Shown here in pieces: positions 16,251 through 24,631 of a stretch of 64,000 nt of DNA. This DNA comes from Deinococcota bacterium. GTDB taxonomy: Bacteria; Deinococcota; Deinococci; Deinococcales; Trueperaceae. The stretch spans positions 17,617 to 81,616 of the forward strand of contig CAUJFI010000110.1 in assembly GCA_963170125.1 (NCBI GenBank). Direction: 5' to 3'. Numbering within the stretch: the first letter of the stretch is position 1; the number at the start of each line of letters is the position of its first letter. Both the position numbers and the translations under genes were made by a program. The notes under the pieces are model-generated. The model saw nothing but the letters and a program-made list of their open reading frames with translations. It had not been told where the DNA came from and searched no databases.

Positions 16251-17819
16251 TCAGTTCGCGAGACGGATGGGGTAGAAGAACGTTGCGAACGGGTAGTTGA
16301 TGTTGTACTCGAAGCCGCTGAGGTAGGTCGGGATGGCGTACCAAGCGCCGGCATCGAGGAAGTACAGGCCGGCGGCGTCGTCGACCAGGAGGGTCATGGC
16401 GTCGACGTAGAGCGCCTGCGCCGTGGCGCGGTCGGTGCCGGTCAGCTCGATGGCGCGGTCGACGAGGTCGTCGAAGACCGAGTTGCGCCAGTAGCTGAGG
16501 TTGAAGAACGGCACGTCGCTGCTGTGGAACATCGACCACAGGTTGTCGGAGCCGGCGTCTGAGTAGGTCGGCCAGTACAGGAGGAGGAAGATGTCCTGCG
16601 CCTCGACCGGGTCGGCCTTGGCGATCGCCCACTGTTGGTTGAAGAGGAGGGGCTCGATCTCGACCTGGATGCCGATCTCGCCTAGCGCGTCGGCGAGGAC
16701 GGGGGCGAAGGCGCGTTCGATGGCGTTCTCGGCCGCGTAGGTCAGGCGGAGCGTGAAGCCGCCGCCCTCATGGCCGGCCTCGGCCAAGAGCTGCCTGGCC
16801 TTGTCGAGGTCCTGGTGGTACTGCGGGACCTCCTCCGACCATGGGTAGATGCCCTGCGGTACAGGCCCGCGGCCTTGCGTTCCCAGGCCCTCGGCGCCGA
16901 CCGCGATGATGTCGTCGTACGGGACGGCGTAGGAGATGGCCTGGCGCACGCGCACGTCGTCGAGGGGCGCGCGGACGGTGTTGAGGAACCCGACGTAGTT
17001 GAAGGGGGTCACGACCGTCTGCACCGCGTAGCGGGCGTCGGCCGAGATGCTGGCGTACGAGGTCGGAGGCAGGCTGAGGGCGAGGTCGACCTCGCCTGCG
17101 AGCAGCATCTGCTCCTGGAGGACCTGGTCGGAGACTATGCTCACGACGACGTTCTGGAAGTGACCGGGCTCGGCCCAGCCGCCCCAGTAGTCGGCGAAGG
17201 CGCTCAACACGACCTCGGCGTCAGGCTGGTACTCCGCGAGCGTGTACGGTCCGGTGCCGGCGGCTATGCCCGCCTCGAAGTAGCCCTCGTCCGCCTCGGC
17301 GGCGTCGAGCGCCGCTGGGCTGACGATCCAGGCGCCGTAGAGGGAGGCGGCGATGAGGTCGAGCGGAGCCGGGTAGGCGAGGTCGAAGCGCACCGTCATG
17401 GCGTCGACGGCGACCACGTCGGAGACGGGTGCCCAGATGAACGCCGCGCCGCCGATGGCCCGGTGGCGGTCGATCGAGCGCACCACGGCGTCGGCATCGA
17501 GTGACTCGCCGTCGTGGAACTTGACGCCCTCGCGCAGGTGGAAGGTCCAGGCCAAACCGTCGGCGGACGTCTCCCACGAGGTGGCGAGGGCCGGCGTGAA
17601 CTTCTCGGTGGAGCCGGCGGCGTTGGCCCACAGGAGCGGCTCGTAGATGTTGGCCAGGTAGACGGCCTCGGTCGAGAACGACAGGCTCGGGTCCCAGGTC
17701 GTGACGCTGGCAGTGCTGGCCACCCTCAGGGCGGTCGTCGACTGTGCCGACACGACCCCGAGAAGCGCCAGCGCCAGGGCGAGCGTTGCGAAGCGAACGA
17801 ACGACGGTGCTTTCGTCAT
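16251..17819 (-). CDS. ABC transporter substrate-binding protein, family 5 (peptide/nickel)
   Basis: The 522-residue secreted protein has a signal peptide (FATLALALALLGVVSAQ). The family 5 pattern follows: LRVASTASVTTWDPSLSF, YEPLLW, TSWETSADGLAWTFHLREG, VKFHDGESLDADAVV and later VRQAISYAVPYDDII. The ATG at 17819 has AGGAGGG upstream, so an in-frame upstream start was discarded. It supplies ligand to the DppB/DppC pair. The closing region lacks the usual C-terminal lysine-rich tail but is full length. The ligand is unknown. The nitrilase-family gene in the operon suggests an amide or peptide. Confidence 0.93.
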   Translation of the reverse strand: MTKAPSFVRFATLALALALLGVVSAQSTTALRVASTASVTTWDPSLSFSTEAVYLANIYEPLLWANAAGSTEKFTPALATSWETSADGLAWTFHLREGVKFHDGESLDADAVVRSIDRHRAIGGAAFIWAPVSDVVAVDAMTVRFDLAYPAPLDLIAASLYGAWIVSPAALDAAEADEGYFEAGIAAGTGPYTLAEYQPDAEVVLSAFADYWGGWAEPGHFQNVVVSIVSDQVLQEQMLLAGEVDLALSLPPTSYASISADARYAVQTVVTPFNYVGFLNTVRAPLDDVRVRQAISYAVPYDDIIAVGAEGLGTQGRGPVPQGIYPWSEEVPQYHQDLDKARQLLAEAGHEGGGFTLRLTYAAENAIERAFAPVLADALGEIGIQVEIEPLLFNQQWAIAKADPVEAQDIFLLLYWPTYSDAGSDNLWSMFHSSDVPFFNLSYWRNSVFDDLVDRAIELTGTDRATAQALYVDAMTLLVDDAAGLYFLDAGAWYAIPTYLSGFEYNINYPFATFFYPIRLAN

Positions 17820-17903
17820 CTTTTCCCTCCTACGTCCCGCTACGTGACCGGTCGGCCGGGCGGGACTCGCTATCACGGTTCTTTAGGCGAGTCTACGTTC
17901 CGC

Positions 17904-17923
17904 CGTTGGCAGAACGTTGGCAG
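17904..17923. promoter_or_regulatory. Direct repeat in divergent promoter region, candidate activator site
   Basis: CGTTGGCAG occurs twice at 17904-17912 and 17915-17923, separated by AA. The 11-nt period places both copies on the same helix face. The repeat is centred about 51 bp upstream of the expected transcription start of the regulator gene and faces the divergent transporter operon. MalT-type activators bind tandem direct repeats, so self-binding is plausible but unproven. Confidence 0.5.
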
Positions 17924-17952
17924 GCCGCCCGAGGTCGCCGAGGGCCAATTGG

Positions 17953-17958
17953 TACAGT
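17953..17958 (+). promoter_or_regulatory. -10 element TACAGT, leaderless spacing
   Basis: TACAGT ends 6 nt before the GTG of the STAND-BTAD regulator gene. No -35 consensus is seen at 16-18 bp, which fits activator-dependent initiation. Confidence 0.5.
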
Positions 17959-17964
17959 CCTGAC

Positions 17965-20900
17965 GTGGTGCTCTACACGAAGTTCGTGGTGCCACGCTAC
18001 ACGGAGGCGCGCGTGCCGCGGCCGAGGCTGTCCGGGGCGGTGGCCAGACAGGCACGTCAGGCGGCTGCCATGATCGTCGCTCCGCCCGGCTACGGCAAGA
18101 CCGTTCTGCTCGCCGAGGTCGCGGAGACGCTTGCGCGGCCGCTCCTATGGCTGCAGCTGGACGAGGGCGACAACGACCCGGTGGCGTTCGTCGGGGCGCT
18201 GGCCGAAGGCGCGCGGCGTAGCTTCCCGGCTATGGCGGAGCGCTTGGCGGCGCTCGATCTGAGCGACCCCGGTGGTCAGGAGGGCCGCCTCCTGGCCGTC
18301 GTCGCCAACGCGTTCGCCGACACCTTGCTCGACGACTGGACCCTGGTCGTAGACGACCTACACCTGGTCGCCAACCCGCGGGTGCTTGCGTTGGTGGCCC
18401 GCCTCGTGGAGTTCCCACCCCCCGGAGTGGCCCTGCTCGTGGCCTCGCGCACGCGTCCGGCGCTGCCCCTCAACCGTTGGTTGGCCCGCGGCGTCGTAAA
18501 GCTGGTCGACGTCGACGACTTGCGCTTCACGCAAGCGGAGGCGGACGCCTGGCTCCGGCGCGACCTGCCCGGACTCGACACCCGGGTCGTCGCCCGTCTG
18601 GTGGAGCGCACCGAAGGGTGGGGCGCCGGGCTCTACCTGGCGAGCGGCCTCCTCTCCGGCGGGACGGACGCCACCGCTCTGGCCGATCGGCTGAGCGGCT
18701 CCAACCCCGCCGTGGGCGGTTACCTCATGGACGAGGTGTTCGAGCGGCAGAGCCCCGACCTGCGCCGCTTCCTCGTCTCCAGCGCCGTCCTGCCGCAGTT
18801 CGACGCCGGCTCGTGCGCGCGCATGCTCGCGCTCACCGCTGCCGAGTGCGAGAGGCGCATCGAGCACCTGACGCGCGAGCAGACGTTCCTCCAGCCACTC
18901 GACGCCGAGGGGCGGTGGTACCGCTATCACCCACTCTTCCGGGAGTTCCTTCTCGAGCGCCTCGTGCGGCACGACGGCGACCTCGCAGCGCGGCTGCGCC
19001 TGGCGGCCGGTGGCGCAGCGGAAGTGGAGGGTGACCTCGCGTCGGCGGTCGGCTTCTACCTGGACGCCGGCGCGCGTACGGAGGCGGCGAGGCTCCTCGA
19101 GGAGCGCGGCACGGCGATGCTCGCGCAGGGGCGCGGCGAGGCGTTGCACCGGTGGCTGCTCCGATTGGGCGAGGAGGTCGACGCCTCCTCGGAGTTGCGC
19201 CTGCTGTTGGGACGCGTGCTCAGGCGGCGCGGCAAGCTGCACGAGGCGAGCGCGGTGCTGAGGCGCGTGGGGGAGACGCGCGCCGCGCCCGCCGCCGGTG
19301 CGGCGCTGACGGAGCTGGCTGTCATCGCGCGCTCCCAAGGCGACTACCGCCGCGGGGCCGAGTGGGCGCGGCAGGCCGTGGCGGCGGCCGGTGACGTCGC
19401 GCCGGCGGCGGCGGGGGCACGCGCGGTGGCGTTGATGGAGCTCGCGCGCTGCCGGTGCCACGTCGAGGGGATGCTCGTCGGGCGCCAAGTGGCCGAGGAG
19501 GCCGTCGAGGAGCTCGCGTCGGCCCCGCAACCGGGCGGCGACGGGCGGCTCAGGGCGTCGATGCTCGGCTCCCTCGGGCAGATCTGCTGGTGGCAGGGCG
19601 ACGTTGCTGCCGCGGTCGGGTACCTGGAGGAGGCGTTGGCCGACCTCGACGACGCCGGCGGTATGCGCGCGGCCGACGGCCTGCGCGCCGCGGAGGTGCG
19701 CCTCGCCCTTGCCAGCCCGACCCTCTACACGCACGACCACCGGGAGGCGCGGCGCCACGCCGAGCAGGCGCTCGCCACGTTCCAACGGCACGAGGCCAAG
19801 GAGCGCATCCCCGCCGCATACGCGGTGCTTGGCAACGTGTACACGCGGGCCGGGGAGCTGGACCGCGCCGAGGCGCTCTTGCGCTCGGCCATCGCGTTGG
19901 CCGACGAGATCGACGGTGCCAGCTACGACCGCGTCATGGCCGCCGGCTACCTGGCGCACGTGCTGGAACTCCAGGGTCGCCTGGCCGAGTCCGCCCAGGT
20001 GGCGAGCGAGGCGCTGTGGGCGTTCGACGGCGGGCCCGTCGGTTACGAGGTCTACGTCTGCCGCAGCGTGCTGGCCGACACGCACCTGAGCGCGGGACGG
20101 CTCGACGAGGCGCAGCGCATCTACGCCGAGCTCGTCGAGATCGGCGAGGAGCGGCAGTACCGCATCCCGCTTGCGCTCGTGTACTTCGGCCTCGCCTACA
20201 TCGCGCTCGAGCGGGGCGAGGCTGGGGGCGTCGAGTTGGCGGAGCGGGCGTTCGACATGCTGGCCCCGAGCCATGCCTGGCGCCTGGTGGTCGACCAGGG
20301 CCAGCGCGCGGAGCGGGTGCTGGCGGCGGTGCGGCCCGTGCGACCGGCCGACCCGTTCGTCCAGCGGGTGACGGCCGCGCTCGGGCGGCGGCGTGTCGAG
20401 GACGGCCCCGGCACGGCGCACGCGGGGGGCGGTGAGACCGGCCATGCCGACGTGGAGGTCCGGTTGCTCGGCGAGTTGCGCGTGCTCGTCAACGGCGAGG
20501 CCTTGCCGGCCAGGGCCTTCACGTCGAGCAAGGCGCGCGACCTCCTCGCGTACCTGGTGGCGCGCAGGGACGAGACGGTCACCCTGGAGGGGGCGCTGGC
20601 CGACCTTTGGCCCGACGAGCCGACCAGGGCGAAGACCGCGCTGCATACCGCCCTCTACCGCCTGAGGAAGGCGCTCCAGCGCGGGCCGGACGACACGACG
20701 CGCTTCGTGCTCGTCGAGGTGGGGCGCTACCGTCTCGACACGGCGCGCTTCGACGTCGATGTCGACCGCTTCGAGAGTCTCACCTCCCAGGCGCGCGAGG
20801 CACCGGTGGCGCGGCAGGTCGAACTGCTCAGGCAGGCCGTCGCCATGGTGCGTGGCGAGGTGATGGCCGGCCTCGACTACGCGTGGGCCGCTCCCCTGCG

Positions 20901-21189
20901 CATGCGCCTCACCGAGTCGGTCGCCAACGCTCTGCATAGGCTCGGCGAGCTCCTCCTCGCTACGGAGCAGGCGCAGGAAGCGCGCGACGTCGCATTGCGC
21001 TACGCGCAGTTCGACCCGTTCGACGAGCGCGCCTACCTGCTCTCGATGCGCGCGCAGAAGGCGCTCGGCGACCTCGTCGGCGTCGAGCAGACCTACCGGC
21101 GGTTGGTCGAGCTCCTCAAGTCGGAGCTCGGGGTGCAGCCGACCGCCGAGACGGAGCGCCAGTACCGAGACCTGCTGGAGCGGCCGTAG
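17965..21189 (+). CDS. MalT-like STAND ATPase regulator with TPR region and C-terminal BTAD/SARP output
   Basis: The product has about 1074 residues from GTG 17965. Domains in order: a STAND NTPase with Walker A APPGYGKTVLL (about residue 38) and WTLVVDDLHLV (Walker B); a winged helix; a long TPR array (about residues 350-820) with repeats such as AYAVLGNVYTRAGELDRAEALL; an OmpR-like winged helix starting VEVRLLGELRVLVNGEALP; then a bacterial transcriptional activator domain ending VEQTYRRLVELLKSELGVQP. MalT proteins end in a LuxR HTH, so the BTAD/SARP-type output is a different solution. It is divergent from the peptide/nickel transporter operon and probably activates it. Confidence 0.9.
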   Translation: MVLYTKFVVPRYTEARVPRPRLSGAVARQARQAAAMIVAPPGYGKTVLLAEVAETLARPLLWLQLDEGDNDPVAFVGALAEGARRSFPAMAERLAALDLSDPGGQEGRLLAVVANAFADTLLDDWTLVVDDLHLVANPRVLALVARLVEFPPPGVALLVASRTRPALPLNRWLARGVVKLVDVDDLRFTQAEADAWLRRDLPGLDTRVVARLVERTEGWGAGLYLASGLLSGGTDATALADRLSGSNPAVGGYLMDEVFERQSPDLRRFLVSSAVLPQFDAGSCARMLALTAAECERRIEHLTREQTFLQPLDAEGRWYRYHPLFREFLLERLVRHDGDLAARLRLAAGGAAEVEGDLASAVGFYLDAGARTEAARLLEERGTAMLAQGRGEALHRWLLRLGEEVDASSELRLLLGRVLRRRGKLHEASAVLRRVGETRAAPAAGAALTELAVIARSQGDYRRGAEWARQAVAAAGDVAPAAAGARAVALMELARCRCHVEGMLVGRQVAEEAVEELASAPQPGGDGRLRASMLGSLGQICWWQGDVAAAVGYLEEALADLDDAGGMRAADGLRAAEVRLALASPTLYTHDHREARRHAEQALATFQRHEAKERIPAAYAVLGNVYTRAGELDRAEALLRSAIALADEIDGASYDRVMAAGYLAHVLELQGRLAESAQVASEALWAFDGGPVGYEVYVCRSVLADTHLSAGRLDEAQRIYAELVEIGEERQYRIPLALVYFGLAYIALERGEAGGVELAERAFDMLAPSHAWRLVVDQGQRAERVLAAVRPVRPADPFVQRVTAALGRRRVEDGPGTAHAGGGETGHADVEVRLLGELRVLVNGEALPARAFTSSKARDLLAYLVARRDETVTLEGALADLWPDEPTRAKTALHTALYRLRKALQRGPDDTTRFVLVEVGRYRLDTARFDVDVDRFESLTSQAREAPVARQVELLRQAVAMVRGEVMAGLDYAWAAPLRMRLTESVANALHRLGELLLATEQAQEARDVALRYAQFDPFDERAYLLSMRAQKALGDLVGVEQTYRRLVELLKSELGVQPTAETERQYRDLLERP

Positions 21190-21274
21190 TTCCAGGCCGG
21201 CGTCTAGCCCCCGTGTAGGTCCGTCGCCGCATACCGACCTCGCGCTCGAGGCGGCCTTGGAGGCGTATAAATAG

Positions 21275-21300
21275 TTGCTTTGCAAAGCAATTTGTTATAG
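21275..21300 (+). promoter_or_regulatory. Perfect 16-bp palindrome and -10 region upstream of marR
   Basis: TTGCTTTGCAAAGCAA at 21275-21290 is its own reverse complement. It lies in an A/T-rich patch unusual for this window, just before a TTATAG -10-like hexamer (21295-21300). TTGC-n-GCAA palindromes are typical MarR-family operators. Its position over the -35 region would allow autorepression by the adjacent regulator. This is an inference. Confidence 0.7.
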
Positions 21301-21346
21301 AGTTTGCGGCGTGGCGAGCGAACGGCGCGCCATGGGAGGAGAGAAG

Positions 21347-21793
21347 GTGGCCAAGCTCTCGAACACGGAGCTCCGCGCCTGGCGCGGCTTCCTGCACACG
21401 CACGACGACCTCTGGAAGGCGTTGGACGCCCGGTTGGCGAGCGCCTTCGACCTGAGCATCCCCGGCTACGAGCTCTTGCTAGCGCTGGAGGAGGCGGGCG
21501 GTGGCGGTGTGCGGATGGCCGAGCTCGCCAAGCGCCTGCGCTTCTCGGCCGGCGGCCTCACGCGGCTGGTCGACAAGCTCCAGGACGCGGGTCTCACGGA
21601 GCGCCGCAAGTGCGAGGTGGATGGCCGCGGCTTCTACGTCCATCTGACACTCGCCGGACGGCGCCACCTGAGGCGCGTGCACGTCAAGCACCTGGAGGCC
21701 GTCCGCGCCCTCTTCCTCGACAAGCTCACGCCGGGCGAGCAGGCCGCCCTGGCGGAGATCTGGGACAAGTTACTGACGACGCGAGGAGCGTGA
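21347..21793 (+). CDS. MarR family regulator, MhqR-like
   Basis: The 148-residue protein has the MarR winged helix ([25 protein letters not shown], then the wing [25 protein letters not shown]). A first helix [16 protein letters not shown] serves dimerisation. I chose GTG 21347 because AGGAGAGAAG lies directly before it. ATG 21332 is an alternative. The gene is followed by a VOC dioxygenase and an esterase, the set found in quinone/catechol-stress operons controlled by MhqR in Bacillus. The CEVDGR region contains a Cys in the wing that could sense electrophiles, which is speculation. Confidence 0.88.
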   Translation: MAKLSNTELRAWRGFLHTHDDLWKALDARLASAFDLSIPGYELLLALEEAGGGGVRMAELAKRLRFSAGGLTRLVDKLQDAGLTERRKCEVDGRGFYVHLTLAGRRHLRRVHVKHLEAVRALFLDKLTPGEQAALAEIWDKLLTTRGA

Positions 21794-21797
21794 TCGG

Positions 21798-22763
21798 ATG
21801 AAGACGGACCTCGACCTGACCGGTATCCACCATCTCACGGCCATCTCGGCGAACATCCGCGAGAACAAGCGTTTCTACACGGAGGACCTGGGACTGCGGC
21901 TCGTCAAGCGCACGGTGAACCAGGACGACACGAGCGCCTACCACCTCTTCTACGCGGACGGCGCCGGGTCGCCAGGCACGGACCTGACCTTCTTCGACTG
22001 GCCGCTGACCCGCGAGCGCAGGGGCAACCGGAGCGTCACCCGCACCGCCCTGCGGGTGCGAGGCGAGGCAGACCTCGGTTACTGGACAGAGCGCTTCGAC
22101 GACCTGGGCGTGCCGCACGGTCCGGTCACCGAGACCGACGGCCGCCTGCGGGTGGACTTCGAGGACCGGGAGGCCCAACGCCTGGCCCTCGTGACGGACG
22201 GCGGCCTTGGCGCCGCCCCGGTCGTCTGGGAGCGTGGCCCCGTGCCGGCCGAGCATCAGCTCCGCGGCCTCGGCCCCATCACCCTGACGGTGCCGGGCCT
22301 GGCCCCCACCGACGCCGTCCTGCGCGAGGTCTTGCGCATGCGCCCGGCACGCGAGTACCCCGATCCGGAGAGCCCGCGCCACACGGTGCACGTCTACGAG
22401 ATGGCGGCGGGCGGCCCGCACGCCGAGCTCCACGTGGCCGAGCGGCCGGACCTTGCCCTCGGCCGACAGGGCGCCGGCGGCGTGCACCACGTCGCCTTCC
22501 GGACGCCGACCGGCGCGGAGTACGGCGCATGGGCCGAACGGCTCGACGAGCTGGGCGTCCCCAACAGCGGTCCCGTGGACCGGTTCTGGTTCCGCAGCCT
22601 CTACTTCAGGGAGCCTGGTGGCGTGCTGTTCGAGATCGCGACGGACGGTCCGGGCTTCGCCGTCGACGAGGACCTGGCCACCCTCGGCGACAGGGTCGTC
22701 CTGGCGCCGTTCCTCGAACCGCGCCGGGACGAGATCGTCGCCCGCCTGAAGGCCCTCGACTGA
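21798..22763 (+). CDS. Ring-cleaving dioxygenase, MhqO/LinE-type VOC protein
   Basis: The 321-residue protein carries two vicinal-oxygen-chelate modules. The opening [20 protein letters not shown] and [22 protein letters not shown] are diagnostic of the MhqO/hydroquinone dioxygenase group. Metal ligands are a His in GIHH, a His in [10 protein letters not shown] and a Glu in [13 protein letters not shown]. The enzyme opens hydroquinone- or catechol-like rings using Fe(II). It starts five bases after the marR stop and overlaps the esterase gene by one base (TGATG), so the three form one operon for aromatic electrophile detoxification. Confidence 0.93.
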   Translation: MKTDLDLTGIHHLTAISANIRENKRFYTEDLGLRLVKRTVNQDDTSAYHLFYADGAGSPGTDLTFFDWPLTRERRGNRSVTRTALRVRGEADLGYWTERFDDLGVPHGPVTETDGRLRVDFEDREAQRLALVTDGGLGAAPVVWERGPVPAEHQLRGLGPITLTVPGLAPTDAVLREVLRMRPAREYPDPESPRHTVHVYEMAAGGPHAELHVAERPDLALGRQGAGGVHHVAFRTPTGAEYGAWAERLDELGVPNSGPVDRFWFRSLYFREPGGVLFEIATDGPGFAVDEDLATLGDRVVLAPFLEPRRDEIVARLKALD

Positions 22764-23530
22764 TGGCCGCCTCGGACGACCGGCGCGTTGGGCGGCCGCT
22801 CGCGGGTCCCGGCACCGGGAGCTCCTCCGGAACCGGTGGCGCGGTGGACCGACTCGGCTGGGTCCACCGCTTCGCGCCGGGCGAAGGCTCCATGCCGGCC
22901 GGCGACCCGGGAGCGGCCGGTGGTCTCGCACCCACCGACGACCTCACCCTCCTGCTCCTGCACGGTACGGGCGGCGACGAGACCTCGCTCCTCGAGCTCG
23001 GCAGTGAGGTCGCCCCGGCGGCGAACCTGTTGAGCGTGCGCGGTCGGTCGCTCGAGGAGGGCGCTCCGCGGTTCTTCCGCCGCTTCAGCGCCACGCGCTA
23101 CGACCAGGCGCACCTCGCCTCCGAAGCCGCCGCACTCGCCGACTTCGTCGGGGCGGCCGCCGACCGTTACGGCTTCGGGCGCGGCGGGCTCGTCGCGTTG
23201 GGCTACTCGAACGGGGCGAACATCGCCATCGGGGCCTTGACCTTGCGGCCCGGCGCGTTGGCCGGGGCGATCCTCTTCAGGCCCGTCATGCCCTTCGAGT
23301 CGCCGCCGTCGGCCGACCTGGCCGGCGTGCCCGTGCTCGTGACGCGCGGACGGCGCGATCCGTACGGGCCGGGCTCCGAGCCGGTCGCGCCCTACCTGCG
23401 GAGCTTAGGTGCCGCCGTCGTCGAGGAGGTCATCGAAGCCGGCCACGAACTCACGCGCCGCGACCTGGAGGCCGCGACGGCGTGGCTGGGCGCGGCGCCG
23501 TGGCGTGGCGGCGAACCGGCGGGTACTTAG
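22763..23530 (+). CDS. Alpha/beta-hydrolase, MhqD-like carboxylesterase
   Basis: The 255-residue protein has a disordered, Gly/Pro-rich N-terminus of about 55 residues followed by an esterase/phospholipase-type fold. It shows LLLLHGTGGDETSLLEL, the nucleophile GYSNGAN, an acid in VTRGRRDPYGP and the His in EAGHELTRRD. MhqD of Bacillus is a catechol/quinone-inducible hydrolase of this type. The start ATG overlaps the dioxygenase stop, implying coupled translation. The N-terminal extension is unusual for the family, so a shorter internal start cannot be excluded, though none is clearly signalled. Confidence 0.9.
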   Translation: MAASDDRRVGRPLAGPGTGSSSGTGGAVDRLGWVHRFAPGEGSMPAGDPGAAGGLAPTDDLTLLLLHGTGGDETSLLELGSEVAPAANLLSVRGRSLEEGAPRFFRRFSATRYDQAHLASEAAALADFVGAAADRYGFGRGGLVALGYSNGANIAIGALTLRPGALAGAILFRPVMPFESPPSADLAGVPVLVTRGRRDPYGPGSEPVAPYLRSLGAAVVEEVIEAGHELTRRDLEAATAWLGAAPWRGGEPAGT

Positions 23531-23673
23531 CGGCGGGTCGCAGACGGGTCGGGGAGCGGCCGCCCTCTAGTTGCCGTGTCGCCCCGTCGATGGTCCGGCG
23601 CGCGACCTTGCTACAGTCGGGTCGGTTCGCCAGCCAGCGCGCACGTTGCGGCGGCGAAGAGGAAAGGAACTAC

Positions 23674-24438
23674 ATGTGGCCATTCGGTAAGAACGCTCAA
23701 GGTCGGCTCGAGGACGCACTCAAGGATCAGGAGCTCACCGCCAAGCTTGGCCTGAAGGTGAGCGTCAAGGACAAGGTCGCCTCCATCTCCGGTCAGGTCC
23801 CGAACGAGCGGTACAAGAACCTCCTCAAGGCCCTCGCCACCGGCATCAACGGCATCGAGGACGTCGACCTGAGCGGAATAACGGTGACGGAGGAGGCCCA
23901 AGGGGCGGGCGACCAGGCGCAGTCGGGCGCGGTGGCGTCCACCGGCACCATGGCGTCGCCCGTCCCGGGCGGCTCCGCCGGCGTGGCGCAGCCCGCGGCC
24001 GACCCGAGCGCGTTGGCCAAGGCCGCTCTGGCCGGCATCAAGCAGGAGCCCGGCCTGCAGAACAACCCTCTCGACGTCCTCCAGAAGGGCAGCACCGTCG
24101 TGCTGCGCGGCGCGGTCGACGATCAGGGCGAGTTCGACAAGGCGCGCGCCATCGCCCTCGCGGTCCCCGGCGTGACGGGCGTCGACGTCTCCGGTCTGCA
24201 GGTGATCGCGAACGCTTCTGCGCTCAACGTCACGGACAAGGACGGCGACATCGTCTACACCGTGAAGTCGGGCGACACGCTCTCGCATATCGCCCTCAAG
24301 TACTACGGGAGCGCCGGTCGTACGAGCTACATGAAGATCGCGGAGGCCAACGGCATCGCGGACCCCAACAAGATCCGCGTCGGTCAGGTCCTCAAGATCC
24401 CCGGCACCACGCAAGGCCCGGACCAGGTCCTCGCCTAG
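23674..24438 (+). CDS. BON-BON-LysM protein, Kbp/YgaU-like
   Basis: The 254-residue soluble protein has a BON domain at about residues 12-72 (VSVKDKVASISGQVPNERY). An Ala/Gly/Gln-rich linker follows, then a second BON domain (about 115-185, STVVLRGAVDDQGEFDKA) and a C-terminal LysM (about 195-248, IVYTVKSGDTLSHIALKYYG). E. coli Kbp (YgaU), a cytoplasmic potassium-binding protein, is BON-LysM; here the BON is doubled. No signal peptide is visible. The start is supported by GAGGAAAGGA before the ATG and a TACAGT promoter element at 23612-23617. A potassium-sensing role is inferred by analogy. Confidence 0.87.
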   Translation: MWPFGKNAQGRLEDALKDQELTAKLGLKVSVKDKVASISGQVPNERYKNLLKALATGINGIEDVDLSGITVTEEAQGAGDQAQSGAVASTGTMASPVPGGSAGVAQPAADPSALAKAALAGIKQEPGLQNNPLDVLQKGSTVVLRGAVDDQGEFDKARAIALAVPGVTGVDVSGLQVIANASALNVTDKDGDIVYTVKSGDTLSHIALKYYGSAGRTSYMKIAEANGIADPNKIRVGQVLKIPGTTQGPDQVLA

Positions 24439-24491
24439 GGGAAGCCCGACGGCCAGCATCGGCAGCCGGCTGCTGCGCCCCGGATAGCCTC

Positions 24492-24513
24492 GGGGAGGGC
24501 CCACGCCCTTCCC
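24492..24513 (+). terminator. Hairpin downstream of the BON-LysM gene
   Basis: The segment around 24491-24514 folds into a 10-bp stem with one G-U pair (GGGGAGGGC against GCCCTTCCC) and a 4-nt loop. No clear U-tract follows. It lies in the 193-nt space between convergent genes. Confidence 0.4.
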
Positions 24514-24527
24514 GAACGCAAGAGTAG

Positions 24528-24553
24528 AGGCGCCCGTGATACGACGGGCGCCT
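24528..24553. terminator. Perfect 10-bp hairpin between convergent genes
   Basis: AGGCGCCCGT at 24528-24537 pairs exactly with 24544-24553 around a 6-nt loop. It lies between the converging BON-LysM and glmM genes and may act in both directions. T-rich sequence follows only weakly on the minus strand. The rest of 24439-24631 shows no gene. Confidence 0.5.
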
Positions 24554-24631
24554 GGTCGGCAACGAAGTGGTAGCGCGGCCAGCCGTTGTGCGTGAGCTGG
24601 AGGGTGCCGTCGGCGCGTGCCTTGGGCCTAC

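Noticed and set aside
18358..21285. 975-codon open frame on the minus strand opposite the STAND-BTAD regulator
   Set aside because: It is antisense to a clear multi-domain gene. Its product is Arg/His/Glu/Leu-rich without domains, as expected from stop-poor GC-rich DNA.
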